A stretch of 64,000 nucleotides of DNA, taken from the NCBI RefSeq assembly GCF_001649575.2, contig NC_051431.1, forward strand, positions 1,365,244 to 1,429,243, written 5' to 3'. The position numbers and the translations under genes were made by a program. The notes beneath the pieces are model-generated. The model was not told where the DNA came from, did not search any database, and saw nothing but the letters and a program-made list of their open reading frames with translations. Shown one piece after another: positions 53,919-64,000 of the stretch. This DNA is from Kryptolebias marmoratus (taxonomy: Eukaryota; Chordata; Actinopteri; Cyprinodontiformes; Rivulidae). Position 1 is the stretch's first letter. Each line of letters opens with the position of its first letter.

Positions 53919-55179
53919 GCCTCTGTTGCTCTGACAGACAAGCCCAGGGTCGGTTCTGACGCCGGGCCCGTTAGCTCCAGGTGAGGCTGATAAATCAACT
54001 CTGAGCTGCGCTGAAAGCCGAGGAAAACAAGGGGAGATGAGGTGGAAAGTTCGGTCTCGGACTGGACTCATCACTGGGTGATGGAGAGCTGCATCATGGG
54101 TGGCCTCCGTCATTAAATCCACCCAGGAAGCTCCCGTCTTCCTGACCTCGTACCCACATTCAGCCAACTCTTTAGCTTTTTTTACAGCCTCCTGATTCAT
54201 GGAGTCTGTTTCACATCCTCTGTCTGCTCCGCTCCATCGTTCTGTAATCCTCCCTACGAGTTTCTGTCGTTTCTGCCTGAGCCACACAGCCACGGCTCTA
54301 TTTGCCTTAAATTTCTCATTTCCTGTTTGGGGTGTGTGTCCCATCCCTTGTTCTGGTGCCCAGCACACATCAAACAGTCACGCTGCTCCAAGGAGGCAAC
54401 ATGAAAAGCGTTTCCCCAAAGGGATGATGGCTAAATTAGATGTGAATGATTAAGAGATTCAGCATGAATTTCATGAAAAGATCAGTCGTGACTGATGAGA
54501 AATGGAAAAACAAAGCTAAAAGTGGGAAACATGAGATGGTTAATTGTGTCCACGAGCTAAATAAGGCAACAACTTGCTCACTTCGCAATCCTTATCTTAT
54601 TCTGAAGGAATGTTGCCTGTTTTCATTTCCTGTTGCAGTTTGGATTTATTTAATCTAATTATTTGTTTATTTGGATGTTTTCTAAATTTCCTGTGGTTTC
54701 AGCCAATCGGGTGGGAGCTGCTGGGGAGAAAACTCGGTCAGAACTTCCCTCCTGTCGTCTGCTTCACATTTTCACCGTAAGGAATCGATTCGGCTCAGGT
54801 TGTGTGTGGGCTCGCTTCAGCTGGGAGTCAGATATTCTCCCTGTGTTCAAGAGTCCGCACTGCCTTATAAATCGAAAATAATACTCTTTAAAACGCTTCT
54901 GTCTGAACCGAAGACACAAGAAAGGTTCACATTATTTACAGGTTGTTCTGATAAAAGATGAAACCAAAACTTGAATCTGTAACAGGACTCAGGTGGAGGC
55001 GGCTGTGGAAATTATTCTTGATCTAAATTAAATAAAAATGTAATAAAAATATCTTTATCAATAATATTTAATGTTCAAAGCTGTTCAGCACTTTTATGTT
55101 TGGAATAAATCTGCTGTAAACTGATGGTAAACAAAAAATAAAAATATATTAACTGATATTTAATTAGTCTTTAACTGCA

Positions 55180-55480
55180 GTTTGGCTTATTCTAACTTTT
55201 AGCTATGATTTTGCTAATTGAAGCTTTTTATCTATGAATTTGCTAATAGCTACTGTTTTATCAGTTTTAGCATTTTGCTAAAACAGTTTCAGCCCTAAGC
55301 TATCCTTTTGCTTATTTTAGCTTTTAGATATGGTTTTGTCAGTTTGAGCTTTTAGCTGCTGTTTTGTTGATTTTAGCTTCTGTTCTGCTTGTTTTACTTT
55401 CAGCAGGTATTCAGCTCTGAGCGATCACTCTGCTTTATCACAGAAAATTCACCTTTTCTGTTTTTTTAAATTTAAAACAG
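55180..55480 (+). repeat. TTTAGC-type dispersed repeat
   Basis: TTTTAGCTATGATTTTGCTA-type units in forward orientation. Confidence 0.5.
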
Positions 55481-55679
55481 TTTTGGCTGATGTGTAAAAA
55501 GTCGCTGAACAAAACGTAAACATGTCCAGTCCCCACCCAAAGCCCACGCTGGCTCCAAGGCCAAGAAACACAGGAGAGGTTTAATGTGGAAAGGTGAAGC
55601 AGCTGCTTTTTTTTAAAGGCAGGTATGCATCACTTTTCCTTTTCCAGTGACGTGAAGTTTCCAGCTCCTGGTCTTCCTG

Positions 55680-56070
55680 CAGCCGGAGCACCAGAGCAGC
55701 CGGAGCAGCCAGAGCAGCTTGGAGCAGTCGGAGCATTCGGAGCATTCCAGAGCAGCCCAAAGCAGCCCGGAGCAGCCCGGAGCAGCCCGGAGCAGCCAGA
55801 GCAGCCTGAGCACCTGGAGCAGTTGGAGCAGTTGGAGCAGCCGGCGCAGCTGGAGCAGCCGGAGCAGCCGGAGCAGTCGGAGCAGCCAGAGCAGCCGGAG
55901 CAGCCGGAGCAGCCGGAGCAGCCAGAGCAGCCGGAGCAGTATGAGCAGCCGGAGCAGCCAGAGCAGCCGGAGCAGCTGGAGCAGCCGGAGCAGCTGGAGC
56001 AGCTGGAGCAGTCGGAGCAGCTGGAGCAGCTGGAGCAGTCGGAGCAGCCTGGAGCAGCCGGAGCGGCCCA
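55680..56070. repeat. 9-bp minisatellite GAGCAGCCG, about 40 copies
   Basis: Units GAGCAGCCG / GAGCAGCTG / GAGCAGTCG. A plus-strand ATG at 55625 opens a 182-codon frame that would read as (EQP)n; minus-strand frames read as leucine- or serine/cysteine-rich repeats. No splice or family evidence supports coding. Confidence 0.9.
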
Positions 56071-56424
56071 AAGCATTCAGTGCAGCCAGAGCGAACGTCC
56101 TGCGTGTCGTTTCAGGAAGCTGGTTTCAACACCAAGCCAAGGCTCTGAGGCCGTAAAGCTCCGTGAGCTTTAGCAATCACTGTTTGTGACTCAGAAACTA
56201 TTTGAAATGAATGATTGCTCCTGAACAAGCTTGTGCAGGATGAATGGAAAAAAGAACGGGTGGAGCTTTCTTAATAGTTCACAATTTATCTTTCTCTTGG
56301 CTTAAAAAAGCTTTGCCCTGCCTTCTAGAAAAACACATGGTTCAGATAAGTGTGACCCCCCACCGACTCCCCGAAGTCAAGCTCTCATTAGGAAATTATC
56401 TGGAGGTTGTTGCTGTTTCTGCTT

Positions 56425-57675
56425 CCAACTCCAATCCCAAAATGGACTTCGTGTAAAATGTAAATACAAACAAAATGCGATGATGTTCAGAGCTCATCGG
56501 CTCGTTTTGGTGTATATTCGCTGTCATCCAGGACACAACAAATCCTAAAAGTTCACAAACAAAACAACGAGACTTCTGTAGTTGCCTTCAAATTCAAAAT
56601 GACCTTTTTCTATTCTACTAACTGGTACAATGTCTTAGTTTCAACATTTGACATGTTTACTGTGTTCCACTGTAAATAAAATATAGATTTATAGGTTTAA
56701 AAACGAAGATGTTTTGCTTCCCGTCCGGGGAGTTTTTTTTATTTCAAGAGAGTGCTAAGTTCCAAGATTTAAACTGCATGTGAGGCAGGACAAACAAAGA
56801 CCCTGATGACCCTCAGCAGAGAGGGGAGGGAGTTTCATGCATTCATTAATTTTTATGAAGCATCTCATGCATTTTAAAGCTTGGAACTCCATCATCTCCT
56901 GCTTTAAAGTGAAAAAGCTGAATGGGAGGCGATACTGCTCCAAAAAAGTTGTTCCAGAGGCAACAAAAGGCTGTAAAAGTGAGCGGGACGAAGAAGAAAC
57001 ATCTGGAGGAGCTTTTAGTAACTAATGAGGTTAATTGTCAGCAGGTCAGTGAGAGGAGTGGAGATAAAAAGAGGATTTAGAGGCTGAATCTAAAGAAGGA
57101 AAGATGGGCAGAGGTTCACCAGGCTGAGAGAAACTGTCTGAAAACAGGAATAATTTCATCTCCAGGTCCTAAAATCATCAACAGATCTGAAGAATCTGCA
57201 GAAACCTCTGAGGTCAAAGGTCAAGGCTGGTTCTGGTTCTGTTCTGTAAACACAGCTCACCGTGCCGTCCACAGATGCTGCTTAAAGCTCTATCAGGCAA
57301 AGAAGAAGCCAGATGTGAACAGATGTGTCTCCTCTGGACCANNNNNNNNNNNGGACCAAAGAGGAGAACTGTTCTGAGGTCAGCCTGCCTCTCTGATGGT
57401 ATGGGGGTGCATTAGTCCAGGTTTTAGAACAACAGACAGAATGGGACAACCTCAGGTCCAGATGTTTACAGACTGATGGAGATGCTGCACAGAGGGGAAC
57501 ATCTGGAACGACTTATCTGAGGTGTGCTGCTGCCAGTTAACTTAATTTTTTAGGTAATATGTTCACTATGTTCTGTTGTGAATAAAATGTGGGTTTATGA
57601 GATTTGCAGATCATTGCGTTCTGTTTTTATTTACATTTTACACAAAGTCCAGCTGTTTTGGACTTGGGTTGTAGA
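56425..57675 (+). mobile_element. Degenerate Tc1-like DNA transposon with a 10-N gap
   Basis: Left end near 56430 (CCAATCCCAAAATGGAC..GTGTAAAATGTAAATA) and right end near 57672 (TTTTTATTTACATTTTACAC then GGACTTGGGTTGTA) are inverted repeats. The interior has the order seen in fish Tc1-type elements: a GATGGGCAGAGGTTCACCA start region, a helix-turn-helix stretch, and GATGGTATGGGGGTGCATTA, with frameshifts and deletions throughout. A 10-base gap lies at 57342-57351. No working transposase remains. Confidence 0.75.
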
Positions 57676-59875
57676 AAACATCGAGGACGGTTAAAGAGGT
57701 GGAGTAAGAGAGTTACGGGCCATGTTCTCAGCACAGAATACCTAAAGCTCTTATACTCTACATGATAATAAATAGTAAAAAGGTCTGTAACTGTATCCTC
57801 TCCACACTCTGAGACCTCAGCGTTCATTGGTTAGCTGTCCTGGAATGTCACTCACATTCCCCTGACCTTCATCTGTCTCTTCCTCTGGTTGCTCGTATAT
57901 CTCCACGCTCCTCAGTTTGTGTTTGTTTTAATGTTCTCAGAGCCCCTCATGAATCGTACTTACCTACTTCTCTTTCTTTTTCCTCTCTCGCTCTCTCCCA
58001 CCCACTGTCTGCGTTTACTCTCTGTAACGTCAGCTCATGTTTTCTCTCCCCCCACCTCCCACAGGCGCTACTACTAAAACCATCACAGAGTTATACGTGT
58101 TGCGGCTCAGAAAAAGTCATCGTTTCAAGAGAAAGTGAACGCTGAGGTACGTGTGTGTGTGTGTCAGGGTTGGCAGTGACTCACTTCTTGACCACTTGCT
58201 CCTCCTGAGGGATGTCTCCTGTGAGTCACCGACTGGACCGAGACACATGCTTCTCCTGAACGTCCCTGATTCTGTTGACCTTCTAACCCCCCAAACATCA
58301 AAATATACAAAACCACAAACCTAACACTCAAAGGTCTCTGCTGCAGGAGGCTGGTCTGCGTCCTGACGCCACGGATGTTTGACAGCAGTCTGTGGGGGGA
58401 AGAAGGGGTTTTTTTATGGCTGGATTTGTTTCTTCTTAAGGTTGCGTGATGTTTTTGCAGAACTTTGCTGTGCGTCAGACGCCGTGTGTGCGTAAACCTG
58501 TGCACCTGTGTCCAAGACCAATGCTGATTCGAGAAACCTTGGGGACACCAAAACAGAGATTTTACGTCTAACTGACATTTTAACCAGCAGAAATGGTTCC
58601 ATCAGATATGAGGAAATTAAAAGATATAAATCTAAACGCGTCTGGGAGAAAGTCCCTCCAGGTGAACCCTTTAAAATGCTTAACTTTCCACTAATGTTTT
58701 ATTTAAAGCACATAGTCATCAGCTTATTAGAGAATGTGTCACCAGCCTAATATGTTTCCTGCTAACCTCATATTATCGTAGTTTACTCATCAGTGGAGGT
58801 GACTAAAACCCCAACGTAGCTGCTGGATTTTGTGGGTATTTCCAAAGATATTATTAGACTGTAATGTTCACTGTCTCTCTGTATTTTAATATTTTACTGA
58901 CCCCTGGTGGTCAAAAAACTAACAAACCTCAAATAATACTTTATTTATCAAGGGCGACGTATAAACATTAGATAAATGTAAAAGGACCAGATTTCTCCAA
59001 AAGGCTGATTTTCATCTGTTGTCTTTGGTCAAGTCACCAAAAAAAAACCAAAATATAATAATATATATTTATGTATTCAAACTCTAAACGTATATATATA
59101 CATAGAGACACAATTTCACTTTATTGTCTTGTGTTAGTTTTTTATTGTGTATTTTTAATCATTTATTTATGATTTATTATAATTTATTAAGCCAGAAAGG
59201 TTAACTTCTTTTATTGTCAAAAACAACATGACAGAATGAGACCAAACAGGTTTCAATTTAAGAACCAAATTGTTAAAAACAAAACAAAAAACTGGAAAAA
59301 TGATGAACAGTTCCTCCTTCAGCGTGTTTTTATGGTAAAATTTGGCCTAAAACATCTTGCTTATCTTAGGTCTTTGTGGATCAAAATTACCAAAATAAAA
59401 TGCTAATTTTTCTACTCAGAATGTAAAAATACTTTGAGGGGCTATTTCTACTCACCACCATTTGACTGAGTTTAAGCTTCACAAGATGTTTTTATTGTGT
59501 TTTATGGAATGTTTTAAATATTTTTTTGATTAATAAGATTTATTCTTATTTCTTTTTGTTTTGCAGCATGTTTGTTGTTTGTACAGTGCTAATATAATGA
59601 ATAAGTTTGACACTGATAACTTATTGAGTTTCTAAAATAAAAAGACAATAAAGAAATGACCTGATATACACTTTATAGCCTACTAATTTAAAATGTATTA
59701 CCTTTACTCCATAACTAAGGGCACTCTTTTTAAGTCTATTTTGTTTCATTATTTTATTAAATAACTTCTTTAAAACAGAAGTTGAGCAGCAGCAGTTCCT
59801 GCAGAAGAAGAAGAAAGAAAGAAAACAGACTTTGCGACCTTTTTACGACAGTCAGAAAGCGACACAGGGAAGAAG

Positions 59876-62800
59876 ATGGCGGAGGTAGCTAACGATGCAG
59901 AGCTACTCAAGGAGAAGGCAAATAAGTACTTTAAAGGTAACTCGGAGGACCTGACAAGTCTGTGACTTATTTCAGCAGCTTAAATCAGACACCTGCATTA
60001 TCAGTGATTACATCGGCAGCGTGATTTTAACTCGTTTTACGGCAAATTGAGCCGGTCTGAAATGTTACGCAAAGCTAATGCTAACTGTAAACTCCATTCA
60101 CCCCAACGGCGGTTGGTTAGCCGCTAAGCTAATGCTAGCTAATCCCCATTCATTCCAGCGGCGGGCGGTTAGCCGCTAAGCTAACGCTAGCTAATCCCCA
60201 TTCATTCCAGCGGCGGGCGGTTAGCCGTGGCTGCTGTAAAACACGCCATCAGCGGCTCACAGGCGCTGTTTGGCGAGGATTAATAAGCTCGGCCATCTGG
60301 TGTGTTAGACATGAGTTTAAATCCGGCCGTGGTGGCCGGTTTTGTGTCGTTTTAAGCGAAAGTAAACGCAGAGCTCGTTCTGTTAGCTGGCTAATGTTAG
60401 TTGATTTAGTTGAACTTTAGCGGTTAACGTTCGGTGAACCGTGGCCCTTTTTCTGTAAACGTGACCACGTGTTGAAACACCAACTCAGTTTTAAAACAAG
60501 CAGGTCAGGGCAGGAGTTTCTCTGGTTGTGAAAGAAATGTAACTTCCTCTTAAGGTTCCTCTGTGAAACTAAACACATCCTGTCCTCACTGCTTTAAATC
60601 TGTTTATCCAAAAAAAATAGATTTCTTGTAGTTTTGAGCTTCTTGGAAGTCCCTCAAAGTTCTTCTTTGGATTCATTTTGCAGTCCAAGGTGTAAAATAA
60701 ATACTAATTATAGGAAGTTTAAGCATGCATCAGTGTATTTGCAGTCACATGTAAAATAAGTCTGCTATTTTCCTCAGTTTGAGTTGTACTGATTGTAATT
60801 TAGTTGTAAAAAAATTGTAATAAAGCCTACTTTAATTATATTCAGTGGAACCACTTTAATTATAGTCAAAGTATGTTTGAGTAGATTACAAACTATGTAG
60901 TAATTTACAAGTAGTAAACTAAATTGTACTTTCTTTGGCTTTTGAGTGTGCTAAATGTATTGTAGGAGTGTCCACTTTTATTCTGTTTACTATGAATATA
61001 ATTTGCAGGGATTTTTTTTATTATCTTAATATTTAATATATGGTTGGAAGTGTGTTAAAATTGACTAAACTCTGTAGATTTATTTTTCACCTGGGATCAG
61101 GAGGGTGTTTTATGTTTGTCTTTGTGTGTAAAACTAAAATATGTCTGATAATATCTTTGATTGCTAATAAGATGAAATGTTGGATTTAATTATTTAACAG
61201 CTGAACAATCAGTGAAAAGAATCACTTGTTTATTCCCAGAGACCTTATCGCTCATCTGTTTTGTGATGTTTTGCGTTTTAGAAAGCCAGTAAACAGAACG
61301 CCTTCGACCTGAGTTGATTTTCCATCTCCTCGATTTGCTCCGATTTGTTTTTCAGACAAAGACTATGAAAATGCCATCAAGTACTACACAGAGGCCCTGG
61401 AGCTCAATCCGCAGAATGCCATCTACTACAGCAACCGCAGCCTGGCGTACCTGCGCACCGAGTGCTACGGCTACGCCCTGGCAGACGCCACCAAGGCCCT
61501 GGAGATAGACAAAAACTACATTAAAGGATATTACCGCCGTGCCACCTCCAACATGGCGCTGGGCAAGTTTAAAGCTGCACTTAAGGACTATGAAACAGTA
61601 AGAAGTTTAACACATTTAACTTTTAGCTGCTTGTTTCAGCTGCAGTCTGAGCCGAGAGTCACTCGTGTTCTGTTGACGGTTCAGTTAAAAGCTTCAGTTT
61701 TAGACGGAGCTCTTTCCTTTTGCTCCCTGCAGCCGCTGCCTGCCCGTGTGTCCTGATGCTGGCCGACGTTTAACACACGTCTTCCTGTTTTCATCACAGG
61801 TAGTACGAGTTCGACCAAACGATAAGGATGCAAGAATGAAGTATCAGGAATGTAACAAGATTGTGAAGCAGAAAGCCTTTGAGAGAGCCATTGCCAGCGA
61901 TGAGAAGAAGAAATCTGTTGTTGACTCTCTGGACATTGAAAGCATGAGTAAGTTTCCTGATTAAATCAGCGTTTGGTGAGTTTTCATACGGCAGCCTGTA
62001 AAACCCGTCTGATTGTTCAAACTATAAAAAGTTACGTGATTTATTATCAGTGCATTTTGATTATCTTAAAGCTTAAATTATTACAGCCTATTTTAAATAA
62101 TAAAACCTTTTTCATATACTTTAATGCATAATAAAGAGTGCACAAAAACATGTCAGGACCTGATTAATCCCAACAGTTAGCATAGATGCTAACTTAACAT
62201 TGAAAACGCCTTAGAAAGGCTAACATGATGACTGGATATTTACACTCAGATATTTATTTATTTAAGGCAGCCACGATACGATAACTTCAGCTCTTATTTA
62301 GACAGATATTCTTCAGAGTTCGGTGGAAATAAAAAGAAAAATATCTGAGAACGAGCCGTTTTACTGCGACAGGAAGTAACTTGACCTGGATGAACAGCGC
62401 TGAGCAGCAGCTGCTCTGCTGACGGCACAGATGATTCAGAATCATGTCAGCGACACATTTTAAAACAGATTTTACCCCCAACCCCTAAAGAAAACAAGTA
62501 AATGAAAGATTGTTTTGCCCCGCAGCCATTGAGGACGACTACGTCGGCCCCAAACTGGAAGACGGGCAGGTCAGCCTGCAGTTCATGAAAGATTTGATGG
62601 AGTGGTTCAAAGACCAGAAGAAGCTGCACAGAAAGTGTGCTTATCAGGTAAAGCTCTGCTCGTATCTGAGCGCACACGCAGTACTTCCTCAAACCTGAAG
62701 TAATTCTGTTTCTCCTCAGATTTTAGTACAAGTTAAAGACGTTCTATCAAAGCTACCAAGTCTGGTTGAAATCACGTTAAAAGAGGTAAGAACATGATAA

Positions 62801-64000
62801 TTACAGGTGAATTAGGGTTGATGAAGAGCCAGAATAAGCTCGACTTCCTGTTTTCTAACGTCTGTTTGAGCTGCTGTGTTTCTCTTTGCTGCAGACAGAA
62901 ACGATAACTATTTGTGGCGACACCCACGGGCAGTACTACGACCTCCTTAACATCTTCGAGCTGAACGGTTTACCCTCGGAGACCAACCCTTATGTATCCT
63001 TGTCTTCTCTAAGAGCCACACGTCGTGTTTCTTCTGTTTGGGTCTGAAATGGTAAAAAAAGCAGAACTTAACCACAGCTTTCAGCTCTTCAACGGCGACT
63101 TCGTGGATCGTGGTTCTTTCTCTGTCGAGGTCATCCTCACCCTCTTCGGCTTCAAGCTGCTTTACCCCGACAACTTCCACCTGCTGAGAGGTGAGCGCAC
63201 GCCGTCTGAGCGTCGTTTAGCTCGTTTAGCTGCTAATGTTAAGCTGCAGGTGGGCCGTGTCCCTTCAGGTAACCACGAGACAGACAACATGAACCAGATG
63301 TACGGGTTCGAAGGGGAGGTGAAAGCCAAATACACGGCCCAGATGTTCCAGCTGTTCAGTGAGGTCTTCCAGTGGCTTCCTCTGGCTCAGTGTATCAACA
63401 GCAAAGTTCTGGTAAGAACACCTGAGGCTTTGTTTCAACGTTACTCTGAGTGTTGGCTGCTTCTTCTCCTGTTTTCTTCCTGACGCCCAACTATTAACTG
63501 CTCTTTCACCCAATGATTGCAGAACATTGTCAGGCTTTAAAAACGTTTCTCTCCACCTTTAATGCTCCGCCGCGTTGAGCTCAGTCCTCACGGGTTCTTC
63601 TGCTCAGGTTATGCACGGAGGCCTGTTCAGTGAAGACGGCGTCACGCTGGAGGACCTCAGGAAGATTGACAGGAACAGACAGCCTCCGGACTCAGGTAGT
63701 CAAGGTTTACGTCGTTATTAACCTCAGATTCGAGTCAGAGGAACGGGAACAGCTGACCAGCATCTTTGCTCCACAGGTCCCATGTGTGACCTGCTCTGGT
63801 CGGATCCGCAGCCTCAGGTCAGTTCAGGTGGTGAACGGGAGCCTTTCAGGCCTCTCGGTTGGAAATGAAACAAATATTTTGTCTCCTGCAGAACGGCCGG
63901 TCGATCAGCAAGCGAGGCGTGAGCTGCCAGTTCGGACCGGACGTGACGCAGGGCTTCCTGGAGCAGAACCAGCTGGACTACATCGTGAGAAGTCATGAGG
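59876..64000 (+). CDS. ppp5c: Serine/threonine protein phosphatase 5, exons 1-11 (partial, cut at window edge)
   Basis: Exons: 59876-59936, 61356-61597, 61800-61947, 62526-62647, 62720-62785, 62895-62993, 63085-63190, 63269-63411, 63608-63695, 63777-63817 and 63892-64000 (truncated). PP5 is a PPP-family phosphatase with an N-terminal TPR domain that docks on Hsp90 and keeps the enzyme autoinhibited; it acts on glucocorticoid receptor, Raf1 and Cdc37. Seen: TPR repeats over residues about 8-130 ([34 protein letters not shown]), then the catalytic core with metal-binding GDTHGQ (221-226), GDFVDRG (250-256), GNHE (282-285), MHGG (His332) and the closing RSHE. About 408 of the expected roughly 490-500 residues are here. 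Start chosen at the ATG in GAAGATGG, giving the usual MAE.. opening. Intron 1 has a 52-bp tandem repeat. All junctions keep frame. Confidence 0.97.
60083..60232. repeat. 52-bp tandem repeat in ppp5c intron 1
   Basis: The unit starts CTAGCTAATCCCCATTCATT and contains GCGGGCGGTTAGCCGCTAAG. Two complete copies start at 60135 and 60187, preceded by a diverged one. Confidence 0.85.

Larger units (their letters stand above)
40814..59875. other. Repeat-rich intergenic region between tgfb1 and ppp5c
   Basis: About 19 kb dominated by the repeats listed separately. I looked for exons and found only one candidate, at 58065-58147, with a good acceptor and donor but no partner exons. The segment 58200-59870 is AT-rich and plain; its last 100 bases (GAAGAAGAAAGAAAG..) are the ppp5c 5' UTR. 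Confidence 0.55.

Noticed and set aside
52995..53984. Four overlapping ORFs of 150-307 residues on both strands
   Set aside because: All are products of the 15-bp minisatellite; a period divisible by three keeps frames open.

Overview
The window looks like nuclear DNA from a ray-finned (teleost) fish. Genes are split by GT-AG introns, the proteins are vertebrate, and the intergenic sequence is full of fish-type DNA transposons, solo LTRs and mini/microsatellites. I cannot name the species. There are no bacterial, CRISPR, tRNA or rRNA features. Three runs of N (27619-27718, 42491-42590, 57342-57351) are assembly gaps.

Layout, left to right: (1) the first two coding exons of an axl-type TAM receptor tyrosine kinase on the minus strand (553-5407), running off the left edge; (2) a five-exon PH-domain protein on the plus strand (8412-12156); (3) a complete nine-exon family-2 cytochrome P450 on the plus strand (14568-18053, 491 aa); (4) a complete eight-exon CDKL1/CDKL4-type kinase on the minus strand (19483-25340, 327 aa); (5) a complete six-exon tgfb1 on the plus strand (30415-40813, 379 aa); (6) about 19 kb of repeat-rich DNA (40814-59875) in which I find no convincing gene; (7) the first eleven exons of ppp5c on the plus strand (59876-64000), cut by the right edge. 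All splice phases were followed by hand and stay in frame. The set axl / CYP2 / tgfb1, with ppp5c further along, resembles human 19q13 and supports conserved synteny.

The genes do not form one pathway. Axl (Gas6 receptor), TGF-beta1 (secreted cytokine), PP5 (phosphatase acting with Hsp90), a CYP2 monooxygenase and a cilium-related kinase are ordinary syntenic neighbours, not an operon-like system.

The most informative non-genic structures are: an internally deleted hAT transposon with an intact 8-bp target duplication and a remnant BED-finger ORF in tgfb1 intron 1; two related solo LTRs, each with its own perfect 5-bp duplication; two degenerate Tc1-like elements in opposite orientation; a 53-bp alternating higher-order repeat containing telomere-like CCCTAA; a 15-bp minisatellite and a 9-bp minisatellite that keep several frames open; a degenerate TTTAGC-rich repeat family that recurs about a dozen times; a 27-bp foldback hairpin in tgfb1 intron 3; three copies of an X-box-like motif upstream of the CDKL kinase; and a cluster of ATCGAT motifs plus a CRE/NRF1/ETS block upstream of the P450. 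I did not find clear evidence of an entirely new multi-gene system.
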